Shown piece by piece: positions 30,989 to 39,771 of a DNA stretch of 52,339 nucleotides; position 1 is the stretch's first letter, and each line of letters begins with the position of its first letter. Source of the stretch: Actinomycetes bacterium (GTDB lineage: Bacteria > Actinomycetota > Thermoleophilia > BMS3ABIN01); NCBI GenBank assembly GCA_021790115.1, contig JAJYIM010000009.1, positions 1 through 52,339 of the forward strand, in the 5' to 3' direction. The position numbers and the translations under genes are program-made. A model generated the notes under the pieces. It did no database searches. It saw only the letters and a list, made by a program, of their open reading frames with translations, and was not told the DNA's origin.

Positions 30989-31162
30989 TTTTCCGGTCCG
31001 TGTCAGGATGAGGTCAGCCGTGGCGGATGAAATGACCAGGCAGAAAAACAGAAATGCGGTGACAAGCTCCGTGTTTAAATCGAGGTTTGGCTTTCGGATC
31101 GCGTTTCCTTTCCGGTCTTTCCGGTCGGCCCCGCGCCCTGCATGCGGACCGCCTTCTTTTAC

Positions 31163-31780
31163 CTAGTAAGGAGGAAGTGACTCGTACCAATCCCCAAGCA
31201 CCTTGAAGGCTTTCCAAAAGCTTGTTTTTTGGCGTTGGTCATTCAGGGACTTATCAATTTCCGGAGTGACCAGAGCTTCAGTGGTTGGAGTCAGTGGCTG
31301 CACTACGCCTGGGCTGAACTCAAGTTTGTGTGCCAACGGAAAGTCCAGTTGGTTGAACGCTGCCACGGATTGCTCGCCCATGATCACCACCATCTTTGGC
31401 TGGACGATCATCAGCTCCCTGACCAGGTAAAGCGGGCAGTGCTGCAGCGCTTCTTTTTCCGGAACATTTGCGCATTTGATGATATCGGTACCGTAAAGAA
31501 TCAGTGAGTCAATGCCAATCTTTTGACAGCTTTTCATGACTGCCTCGCCCGAGCGGCCGAAAAAAGCTACTCCCTCAGACGTCTCACTAGGAAGGGTGCG
31601 GTACTTGATCAGGAATATGTCCGCAAGAGGATGACCTGATCCAATCACGGGCACTGCCGGCCCATGAGTACATTTTTGGCAGTGAGTCAGCTCCCGGCAG
31701 AGTTCATTGATTTCAGCAATGGCGCGGGAAAGCTGCTTGTCGTATAAGTTGTCTTCGGGTCTCGACAAATCGAACCTCAA
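31163..31780 (-). CDS. Degenerate uracil-DNA glycosylase (family 4/5-like) fold protein
   Basis: CQKCTHGPAVPVIGSGHPLADIFLI..., GVAFFGRSGEAVMKSCQKIGI, YGTDIIKCANVPEKEALQHCPLYLVRELMIVQPKMVVIMGEQS. Confidence 0.65.
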   Translation of the reverse strand: MRFDLSRPEDNLYDKQLSRAIAEINELCRELTHCQKCTHGPAVPVIGSGHPLADIFLIKYRTLPSETSEGVAFFGRSGEAVMKSCQKIGIDSLILYGTDIIKCANVPEKEALQHCPLYLVRELMIVQPKMVVIMGEQSVAAFNQLDFPLAHKLEFSPGVVQPLTPTTEALVTPEIDKSLNDQRQKTSFWKAFKVLGDWYESLPPY

Positions 31781-31906
31781 AATGGACCGCTACCGCCGGA
31801 TGCTTAGAGCCAGAGGAAATGGGGAAAAGCGCTCTTTGCCCCGGCCAGTCAAGGGCCAGGCGTGAAGTCGAAGCGGCCGCCCTGCGCCACTGCCCTGGCA
31901 AAGTAG

Positions 31907-33355
31907 TTATTTGCCGCATGCAGGGGGAATCCTTCCATTCGCATTTCCTGATCGCGTTTCCCTGCAGGCCGGCATCCTTGTCCTGTCAAACCGGGCGACA
32001 GCCTCAATGTGCGGCGTGTTGGGAAACATGTCAACTGCCCCCGCTCGTGTCAGCCTGTAGCCGCCTTCTGCAAGCACGGCAGCGTTGGCGGCCATGGTGG
32101 CGGCATTGCATGAAACATACACAATCCTGGAGGCTCCCAGTTTTATAATGCGCTCGATTTCTTTTTTGCTGGCGCCTGCCCGAGGAGGATCAAGAACAAC
32201 CAGATCGGGAGGCGCTTCTTCTCCCGACGCTGTTTCCTCAATGACCTGTTTGAGCAGGTTTCTCACTTTGCCGGCCTTGAAAAAAGCGTTTTCCAGCCCG
32301 TTCACGCGGGCATTTTCAGCCGCCAAGCGGGTGGCCTCCTCCCCAATTTCGATGCCGAAGGCCCGGCGGCAGCGGCCGGCAAGCAGAAGAGCTATCGAAC
32401 CAACGCCGGAGTACAAGTCAAAGGCAAGGCCGCCGGCGGCGGGGCCGGCGTAATCAAGCATCTTTCCGTACAGGCGTTCTGCCATCAAGGTATTTGTCTG
32501 CAGGAATGAGGCCGGAGAAACCTTCAGCATCAGGCCGCAAATTTCTTCATTGATATGGTCACGCCCTGCCAGAACTTCAAAGGGAAAACCGGTAGCGACC
32601 GAGGCCCGGGTGCCGTTTAAGCTCCAGAGCAGTGACTTCACCTGCGGGAAGGCGGTCAGAAGCTCGCCGGCAAATCTCTCCCTATTTGGAAACCGCCCCG
32701 GCGCTGTTACCACGTTCACCATGACCTCACCGGTATGAATTGCTTCGCGCAAAACAAGGTGACGCCAAAACCCGCTGCCACTGCCCTGGTCGTAAACACC
32801 CGCGCCGCTCGACCGGACAAATTCTCGCACATGGTTGCGGATTTGGTTGGTAAGCTGCGAATGCAGCAGGCAGTCCTCAACATTAAAAACGCGGCGCCAT
32901 TGCCCCGGCAAGTGAAAGCCCAGGGCCGGTCCGTAGCCATCATCAGCAAAAGAAAACTCAACTTTGTTGCGATAACGCCAAAGCCTGGCAGCTGCCAACG
33001 GCATGTCGTTCTCAACGTCGGACAGCCCGCCTATATGGGCCAGACACTCGGCCACCTGGCTTTGCTTGAACTCAAGCTGCGTTTCATAGGCGAGCGTTTG
33101 CCAGGCACATCCCCCGCAGATATCAAAGTGGCGACAGACAGGCTCAACCCTGGCCCTGGAAGAATCGAGCACCCTGACAGTTCTGGCCTCAGCATGCGAG
33201 CGCTTGGACCTGGTCACCCGGGCGCGGACCAGATCTCCCGGCAGCGCCCCCTCAACGAAGATGACAAATCCATCCAGGCGGGCAACGCCCCGACCTCCGA
33301 AGGCGAGGCTTTCTATCTTGAGGTCGAGCTCTTTTGCGGGCTTGAGTTTCTCCAT
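31907..33355 (-). CDS. rlmD: 23S rRNA (uracil-5-)-methyltransferase RlmD/RumA family
   Basis: TRAM-like N-terminus (LDLKIESLAFGGRGVARLDGFVIFVEGALPGD), CRHFDICGGCAWQ, FDLYSGVGSIALLLA, VLDPPRAGASKKEIERI, YVSCNAATMAAN. Confidence 0.92.
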   Translation of the reverse strand: MEKLKPAKELDLKIESLAFGGRGVARLDGFVIFVEGALPGDLVRARVTRSKRSHAEARTVRVLDSSRARVEPVCRHFDICGGCAWQTLAYETQLEFKQSQVAECLAHIGGLSDVENDMPLAAARLWRYRNKVEFSFADDGYGPALGFHLPGQWRRVFNVEDCLLHSQLTNQIRNHVREFVRSSGAGVYDQGSGSGFWRHLVLREAIHTGEVMVNVVTAPGRFPNRERFAGELLTAFPQVKSLLWSLNGTRASVATGFPFEVLAGRDHINEEICGLMLKVSPASFLQTNTLMAERLYGKMLDYAGPAAGGLAFDLYSGVGSIALLLAGRCRRAFGIEIGEEATRLAAENARVNGLENAFFKAGKVRNLLKQVIEETASGEEAPPDLVVLDPPRAGASKKEIERIIKLGASRIVYVSCNAATMAANAAVLAEGGYRLTRAGAVDMFPNTPHIEAVARFDRTRMPACRETRSGNANGRIPPACGK

Positions 33356-33475
33356 GGAGACTAACAATTTACAACATCTGCAGGGAAAAGGTGATCTTGG
33401 CGCTATATGCAAGCTGACATGATGAGATGTGATTTTCTCTGTACCAAATAAAAAGAATGAGCTATCATTGGTAAT

Positions 33476-34417
33476 GTGACCGTTCTTAGAATCTATCTCA
33501 AGAGGCGTATTCTGCTGCGGTCGGCGCTTTTCCTTTTGGCTTTAATGACGCTCGCCCTTTCAATTACAGCCTGCGCCGGCAATGAAAAGGCGTCGACGGC
33601 GTCGGCGGAGCCCGCTGCTGCCACAGGTGTAATCCGCATATCCATCGATGGCATGTTCACTCCCAAGGAGTCTTATTCGGTTTACTCGCAACTGCTGGAC
33701 TATATTGCCGAAAAAACAGGGCATCCCACCGTGTTGCAGCAGACCGGCAGCTATTCCGAAGTAAACGATTTGCTGGCGCATGGAGGGACTGATGTCGCCA
33801 TCCTCTGTTCCGGCGGCTATATCAAGGCTTTTGATAAACTTGGCTTACCCCCGCTGGTTGCGCCGGTAGCGAATGGGCAACCTCTCTATTACTCATATAT
33901 TGTCACCCGCAGCGGCAGCGGTATCAGAAAGTTTGAGCAGTTGCGCGGCCACCCTTTTGCTTTTAGTGATCCCATTTCACTCACCGGAACACTCTACCCG
34001 GAATCCCGCGTCGTTGGCCTTGGTTATCAGCCAAGCGCCTTTTTTAGCCATATCGTTGTTGCAAACAGTCATGATAATTCCATCAAGGCGCTCAAAGAAG
34101 GGGTTGTTGATGGCGTTGCCGTCGACAGCTACATATATGATTACATGAAGGCCAATGAACCGGCCAGCGTCAGCGGCCTCGACATTATCGAGAAATCACC
34201 GCCGTTTGGCTCTCCTCCGCTGGTGACACGTCCAGGCATGCCCAAGGGGCTGCGGAACCAGTTATTAAGCGTCCTGACGGGAATGGACAGCGACCCGCAG
34301 GGGAAACAGATTTTATCAAAGCTGAGAATAGAAAGATTTATTCCTGTTGACAAGTCTCTCTATGACTCCGTTGGCGGCCTTGAGGCAAATCTTGTCAAGG
34401 CGCACGTAATCCAGTGA
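33476..34417 (+). CDS. PhnD-like periplasmic substrate-binding lipoprotein
   Basis: n-region KRR, lipobox-like SITAC; GVIRISIDGMFTPKESYSVYSQLLDYIAEKTGHPTVLQQTGSYSEVNDLLAHGGTDVAILCSGGYIKAF. Confidence 0.88.
   Translation: MTVLRIYLKRRILLRSALFLLALMTLALSITACAGNEKASTASAEPAAATGVIRISIDGMFTPKESYSVYSQLLDYIAEKTGHPTVLQQTGSYSEVNDLLAHGGTDVAILCSGGYIKAFDKLGLPPLVAPVANGQPLYYSYIVTRSGSGIRKFEQLRGHPFAFSDPISLTGTLYPESRVVGLGYQPSAFFSHIVVANSHDNSIKALKEGVVDGVAVDSYIYDYMKANEPASVSGLDIIEKSPPFGSPPLVTRPGMPKGLRNQLLSVLTGMDSDPQGKQILSKLRIERFIPVDKSLYDSVGGLEANLVKAHVIQ
33486..33531 (+). repeat. TTAGAA...TATTCTGCTGCG element fragment forming the 5' coding end of the PhnD-like gene
   Basis: TTAGAATCTATCTCAAGAGGCGTATTCTGCTGCGGTCGGCGCTTTT; aligns with 36769-36828. 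Confidence 0.65.
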
Positions 34418-35928
34418 CAATCTTTCGGCGTCTCAGAAATTATTTTAATAACCTCGGGCTGGGCAAGAAGGTTGTGATTATTCTCTCAGTCACAACGGCG
34501 CTGGCAGGCATCTTGCTATCAGGGCTGGGAACGGAAAGGTTAAACTCGTTGCTTGTCGATCAAAAGATCAATTCATCAACTGAAATTGCCAACACGTTGG
34601 CGGCTACTGCGCTTCCGGACCTGTTGACAAACGACTTCGTTGATCTGCAGGATAGCACCGACGGCGTGGTGGCGCGTGACGACAGGCAGGAGATTGTTTA
34701 CGTTGGGGTTTACGATACCGCAGGCAAGCTCCTGGTTCATTCTTCACGCCAGGCAGGCAAACAAACTCCGGCCGAAAGCGCGGATATGATCAAAACCAGC
34801 GTGCCGCTGTCGATTAACGGCAGGAATTTCGGCAGGGTCGACATGTATGTTTCGCTGAGCCGCATCAAGAGCAACGTTCTGGCGGTGGTGCTCTCCCTTG
34901 CCGGCCTGCTTTTGCTTGTCATTGTTGCATCGGCGGCGGCAACGGCGTTTGTGGCCATGCGCATGATTGTCAAGCCGGTACGAAACCTGGCTGCCAGCGC
35001 AAAACAGATTTCTGAAGGAAATCTTGATTTTAAGATACCGGTTAAATCTGAAGATGAACTGGGCGAACTGTCACAGGACTTCAATCATATGGCACAGATC
35101 CTCAAGGAGCGCCAATCGGAACTCAGGGTGGCCTATGAAAAGCTGGAGCGGAATTATAAAGCCATTCGGGAGGCCTACAAGGAGCTGCGTGAGCTGGACC
35201 ACATGAAATCCGGTTTCATCGCCGTGGTATCCCACGAGTTGAAGACGCCTCTGTCTCTAATCAAAGGGTACATTGAAACAATTTTGGCCGGGAATCTGGG
35301 AAAAGCCAATGCCAGGCAGCGGGAAAAACTGGCTCTGGTCATGAACAGCGTGGACAGATTGTCGGACATTGTTGACAAGTCTCTCGATTTTTCAATCATT
35401 GAACGGGGAAGCCTCGTCATTGAGCAGCAGAATCTGGCGTTGAGCAAGGTGCTCGATGCCGTTGTTGATGAATTTGCCCTGGAGGCTTCCGAGCGAGAGC
35501 TTGATCTTGAAAAGGACATTTCTGACGGATTGCCGCACTTGGCCGGCGATGAGATTCGCCTGCACCAGGTGTTTCACAATCTGGTCGCCAATGCGATTGA
35601 TTTTACTTCAGCGGGCGGAACCGTGAGGGTCCATGCTTATTTTGATGCGGAACACCGGCAGGATATAGTCGAAATTTCCGACACAGGCTCCGGTATTCCC
35701 AAGAAAGAATTAAGATACCTGTTCACACCGTTTTATCAAGTTGAAAGTCCCACAACCCGCAAGCATCCGGGAATGGGCCTGGGACTCGCAGTTGCTAAAG
35801 GAATTGTCGAAGGGCACGGGGGGACCATCACCGTGTCAAGCCGCGTCGGCAAAGGATCAATTTTTTCCATTGCCTTGCCCGTTCTTGACGGTGACGGGGC
35901 CGGCGCCGCAGCCGATAATATTAAGTGA
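34414..35928 (+). CDS. Membrane sensor histidine kinase (HAMP-HisKA-HATPase)
   Basis: HAMP region MIVKPVRNLAASAKQISEGNLDFKIPVKSEDELGELSQDFNHMA; H-box FIAVVSHELKTPLSLIKGYIE; N, G boxes. Confidence 0.95.
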   Translation: MTIFRRLRNYFNNLGLGKKVVIILSVTTALAGILLSGLGTERLNSLLVDQKINSSTEIANTLAATALPDLLTNDFVDLQDSTDGVVARDDRQEIVYVGVYDTAGKLLVHSSRQAGKQTPAESADMIKTSVPLSINGRNFGRVDMYVSLSRIKSNVLAVVLSLAGLLLLVIVASAAATAFVAMRMIVKPVRNLAASAKQISEGNLDFKIPVKSEDELGELSQDFNHMAQILKERQSELRVAYEKLERNYKAIREAYKELRELDHMKSGFIAVVSHELKTPLSLIKGYIETILAGNLGKANARQREKLALVMNSVDRLSDIVDKSLDFSIIERGSLVIEQQNLALSKVLDAVVDEFALEASERELDLEKDISDGLPHLAGDEIRLHQVFHNLVANAIDFTSAGGTVRVHAYFDAEHRQDIVEISDTGSGIPKKELRYLFTPFYQVESPTTRKHPGMGLGLAVAKGIVEGHGGTITVSSRVGKGSIFSIALPVLDGDGAGAAADNIK

Positions 35929-35961
35929 GATATAAATTGGTTTTTTGAGGGCAGCAAACAA

Positions 35962-36729
35962 ATGGAAATGATAATACCAAAGAAGATTCTTGTTATTGAT
36001 GATGAACCCGGGATTTGCGACATAGTCTGTCTCAATCTTGAAAGCGAAGGATATCAGACCGACTGCGCCCAAAGCGGGCAAGATGCTTTGATCAAGGTCA
36101 GAGCCGCAAATCCCGACGCAATTATCCTGGATATCATGATGCCGGGAGTTGATGGTTGGGAAGTGCTATCGCACATCAAAAACAATCCTGCTTCCCGCGA
36201 CATCCCGGTTATCCTGCTGTCGGCCAAGGGCGAAGAAATTTCCAAGTTGCTGGGATTTCAGCTCGGCGCGGATGATTATATTACTAAACCTTTCAGCGTC
36301 AAGGAGCTGACTGCGCGTGTCAAAGTCGTCTTGGATCGGTACGGCGCCAAACAGGCGGAGACCAGGCAGGCAGCGTCTTCACCGGATGGCAATAAAATAA
36401 TGGCCCACAAGGGGAGGGAGATTTTTTTTGTTGATATTTCCAGTATTTTTTTTGCGGCTGCCGACAAGAATTACACTTATCTTCATACAAACGATGACAA
36501 ATATGTATTGCGCCGCAACATCAGCCAGGTTGAAAACCAACTGCCACGCAACTTTATGCGTGTGCATAAAAGCTTCATTGTCAACTTAACCAAGGTCAGC
36601 AAGCTGTTTTCTTTAAAGCGCGGCTCGTATCTTGTGGAGCTGACCGATGCGCGCCGGTCCCGGATACCTGTTAGCAGAAGCAAGCTGGTACAACTGCGGC
36701 GGGCAATTTCAGGCCGGCCGGCGCCCTAG
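35962..36729 (+). CDS. Response regulator, REC plus LytTR DNA-binding domain
   Basis: REC: ILVIDDEPGICDIV...AIILDIMMPGVDGWEVL...DDYITKPFSVKEL; LytTR: IFFVDISSIFFAAADKNYTYLHTNDDKYVLRRNISQVENQLPRNFMRVHKSFIVNLTKV. Confidence 0.93.
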   Translation: MEMIIPKKILVIDDEPGICDIVCLNLESEGYQTDCAQSGQDALIKVRAANPDAIILDIMMPGVDGWEVLSHIKNNPASRDIPVILLSAKGEEISKLLGFQLGADDYITKPFSVKELTARVKVVLDRYGAKQAETRQAASSPDGNKIMAHKGREIFFVDISSIFFAAADKNYTYLHTNDDKYVLRRNISQVENQLPRNFMRVHKSFIVNLTKVSKLFSLKRGSYLVELTDARRSRIPVSRSKLVQLRRAISGRPAP

Positions 36730-36768
36730 CTCTTTGGGTGGGTGCCGGGCCCGGCGCCTGGTTTCGTT

Positions 36769-36828
36769 TTAGAACCTATCTTAAAAAGCATATTCTGCTG
36801 CGAACAGCCTTTTAAGATAGATTCTTAA
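36769..36828. repeat. TTAGAA...TATTCTGCTGCG palindromic element between convergent genes
   Basis: TTAGAACCTATCTTAAAAAGCATATTCTGCTGCGAACAGCCTTTTAAGATAGATTCTTAA; ends inverted. Confidence 0.8.
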
Positions 36829-36838
36829 CGATCCTGCC

Positions 36839-38350
36839 TTACGGCGTTCCGGCCAGCTCATTAAAGCTGTTCTTGTAAATAACCCTTTGGCTAACGAGCA
36901 GTAGCTGCCCCGAAGTGCAATTAAAACAGCCGACATAAACGGGTCCTTTCATCAGGTTGGCGAAGTGAGGCGTAATGATGCTTCCCGCCCCGACGGGAAA
37001 GTGAGTATTGCCGGTCGCCGGATTGATCATGCTTGAGCCCCCGATTGTAATGTTGGCGTCGGCCGGCGTGCCGCCCAGATTCGCGATCAGAATCCAGTCG
37101 CCGGCCATATTATTAGCCGGTTTGGAGTCATACCAGTTGAACCAGGCGTCAGTACCGATGTCAGTTGAAGGCAGCCATGGAATTGTCTGGGTTGGTCCGG
37201 GCACGGGAATGGGATAGGTCCAGGTGTTGCTGCCGAAGGTGCTGCCGGCAGGGTCAAGAAAAATCCCGTCTTCCTCGTGGAAGGAATTCTTAAATATTAC
37301 TCTTTGACTTATAATCAATTTCTCGCCGTTATTGCAATCCTGGCAGGTAACATACACCGGCCCTCCCATGCGCCCCGGGAACTGGGGCGTAATCCGTCCC
37401 CGCGGGGCAATTACAAGGAAATTGTTGCCGGGGTTTTGCGGGTCATTCATAATCTTGCCGCCGATGCTTATCTGTACGCGGACAGGATTGAAATCGCTAT
37501 TATTGGCCACCAGCACCCAGTCTCCGTTCATTCCGGCTGACTGTTTGTCGTACCAGGGAAACACGGCTCCCGCGCCCAGCTTTGAGGCCGCCACCCCTGG
37601 GACCTCAGAGAAACTGTCTTTAAAAAGCGACCGCTGACCGGCAAGAAAAGGATTGCCCGACGGCGACGACACCCTGACAGGGCCATTGGCGAGGCGCGCC
37701 GGCAACTGCCACTCAACGTGTTGACCCGGAGCGAGCGGGCCAAGCGTTGCCACTGGCGTCGCGCTGTCTGTTACATCACCGATGTAGATATTGATCAGGG
37801 TGGGCTTATCGCCCGTATTTGCTACACAGATCCAGTCTCCGTTCATTCCCCAGGAAGCAATATTGTCATACCAAGTAAAGAAGTAGTCGGTTTCCAGCCG
37901 CGCGGCGGGCACGGAATTAATCTCCTGGAAGGAATCTTTAAAAAGCACACGCTGACTGACATTTAAGGGCTCGCCGTTTGTCGACGACACTTTTACCGGG
38001 CCGTTTGTAAGGACTTTTGGCGAGTGCCACTCGACATGGCCACCGGGGGCGATGGCAGTGCCATGAGCGGCGTCAAAAGAAGCCACTGTTGTTTGCCCCA
38101 CCTCGATATTCACATCTGCGCTGCCGGCGCCGCGGTTGGTGATAAGTATCCAGTCCCCATTCATCCCCCAGGCGGCATTGTTGTCATACCAGGGGAAGTA
38201 GTAATCGTACTGGCTGGCGGCAGCAGATACTGGAGCGGGAACTGTTATTAGCAGCAATGCAGCAAGCGCCATCAACGGCAGCATAATGAATGGCGCCAGC
38301 TTGGCCGCGCGCCTTGCGGAATTTCTTGAGGTCTTTCCGGATCTCCCCAT
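36839..38350 (-). CDS. Secreted protein with four tandem repeats (WYDN..GMNGDWI...SQRV.FK.SF.E)
   Basis: N-terminal signal/TM (LAPFIMLPLMALAALLLITVPAPVSAAAS); four repeats of roughly 115-135 aa visible by eye. Confidence 0.75.
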   Translation of the reverse strand: MGRSGKTSRNSARRAAKLAPFIMLPLMALAALLLITVPAPVSAAASQYDYYFPWYDNNAAWGMNGDWILITNRGAGSADVNIEVGQTTVASFDAAHGTAIAPGGHVEWHSPKVLTNGPVKVSSTNGEPLNVSQRVLFKDSFQEINSVPAARLETDYFFTWYDNIASWGMNGDWICVANTGDKPTLINIYIGDVTDSATPVATLGPLAPGQHVEWQLPARLANGPVRVSSPSGNPFLAGQRSLFKDSFSEVPGVAASKLGAGAVFPWYDKQSAGMNGDWVLVANNSDFNPVRVQISIGGKIMNDPQNPGNNFLVIAPRGRITPQFPGRMGGPVYVTCQDCNNGEKLIISQRVIFKNSFHEEDGIFLDPAGSTFGSNTWTYPIPVPGPTQTIPWLPSTDIGTDAWFNWYDSKPANNMAGDWILIANLGGTPADANITIGGSSMINPATGNTHFPVGAGSIITPHFANLMKGPVYVGCFNCTSGQLLLVSQRVIYKNSFNELAGTP

Positions 38351-38498
38351 TATTTTTTAGCTTCTTGTTTCGTCGCTTTACCCTCCGGCCAGCGGCCAGC
38401 ATCGTGCCGTTACCAACTGTGAATATTATCCATATTGTTTGACAATATCAAGACGAGCTGCTATTAATTGTGCGGAAAATATACCGTAAGGGGTAAAA

Positions 38499-38516
38499 AT
38501 CAGGGAATTCCCTGAT
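38499..38516. promoter_or_regulatory. Perfect 18-bp palindrome ATCAGGGAATTCCCTGAT in the long AT-rich leader of the cytochrome operon
   Basis: ATCAGGGAA|TTCCCTGAT read directly. Confidence 0.4.
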
Positions 38517-38770
38517 AGTAAATAAAATTTAATAAATGTACTATTGAATTCCTTTTCGGATTAAGTGTGATAATCAATGATATTAAGATACCTCTGGTGC
38601 TGAATTGTGTAAATACGCTAGTGGTTCACACAGCTCATGGAATAATGACAACACTACGCATGACTCCAATCGTGAGGAGGTGGAGAATTATTTAAAAGGG
38701 TGAGGGGTTCAAAAACCACCAGCTTTACGAGATCAAAAACCAACTAAGAAAGAGTTGAATTTACCGGGAG

Positions 38771-39709
38771 GTGAAGGAATTGATATTTAAGGCAAAGGCC
38801 GCCATTTTAAAGAAAAAGGCCGCTATCATTGTGGCCTTGGCGATAATCTTTGTGTTTGCCGTTGGTGTGGGCGTACTTTATGCTACTTCGGCTGCGCCGG
38901 ACGCCCCCCATTACAATTATTCCGAGTGTGTGAGTTGTCATTCGGATGTGGCTAACTATCATACAAACGCTGGCATTCAGCAGTACTCCGATTGCATCAG
39001 CTGTCACGGTGACAAGGTCAGCAGCCCCGATGACAAGTCCTTGTTCGATGCCGTTCACAATCAATATTATGACACTCCCCACAGGGCGCACCTGACCTCA
39101 AGCCTGCTCTCGTTCACTTGCACTACCTGCCATCAGTCGGTAGACGTCAGGGAGGAATCCGCGGCTTCTGTCCGGCGGCAGGTTGACATCACGTTGTGCG
39201 CGAAATGCCATAGTCCTTTTCCGGCGACGATGAACCCCACCTGGGCAACACAGGACTGCACGACCTGTCATTCCGACTGGCAGAGCCAGCATGCGAGCAA
39301 AGCTCCGTATGTTAATAACGCAAATATCACGGCGAGCAACTGTTACGGCTGCCACGGCGGCAGAGCCTGGTACCTAAGCGGCGCGGCTGCCCTTGGGCTG
39401 AACCGCGGCAATATCTACTGGAACGGCCTGAGCGATTACGCGGCCGGGAAGCTGTCGGTGGACTTCTCCATCACAAACAGCGGTTCGGGAACTGCGAATG
39501 GTTTGAACATCTCACAGGTCCTGTCAACAAACGGCGTTGGCGTAGCCACCCCGATGCCGTTGCCGCTGGGAGATGTGGCGGAGGGCGGCTCCAGCAATTT
39601 TACGCTGGTGTATTCAGTGCCAGGCACAGTCAGCTTGTTCTATACAACCCTGTACGCCAACGCTGTCAATGATGACAATCAGACGCAATACTGGCCTTCC
39701 AAGCCGTAG
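38771..39709 (+). CDS. Membrane-anchored hexaheme cytochrome c with C-terminal beta domain
   Basis: Six CxxCH motifs: CVSCH, CISCH, CTTCH, CAKCH, CTTCH, CYGCH; N-terminal hydrophobic anchor. Confidence 0.93.
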   Translation: MKELIFKAKAAILKKKAAIIVALAIIFVFAVGVGVLYATSAAPDAPHYNYSECVSCHSDVANYHTNAGIQQYSDCISCHGDKVSSPDDKSLFDAVHNQYYDTPHRAHLTSSLLSFTCTTCHQSVDVREESAASVRRQVDITLCAKCHSPFPATMNPTWATQDCTTCHSDWQSQHASKAPYVNNANITASNCYGCHGGRAWYLSGAAALGLNRGNIYWNGLSDYAAGKLSVDFSITNSGSGTANGLNISQVLSTNGVGVATPMPLPLGDVAEGGSSNFTLVYSVPGTVSLFYTTLYANAVNDDNQTQYWPSKP

Positions 39710-39771
39710 CCATCTCCACGAGAAGTCAAAAGTAAGGTTGCTTTTTGAAAATGAACGGAGAAAGGACTGAC

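Noticed and set aside
31070-31090. Programmed -1 frameshift at the TTTAAAC heptamer
   Set aside because: The heptamer is not in the correct phase of the upstream frame (ATT TAA), so canonical slippage is not supported; an indel or misassigned start is more likely
31855-31905. Shared GAAGTCGAAGC string with 28349-28359 as another repeat family
   Set aside because: Match is only about 11 bp and flanks do not align; likely chance
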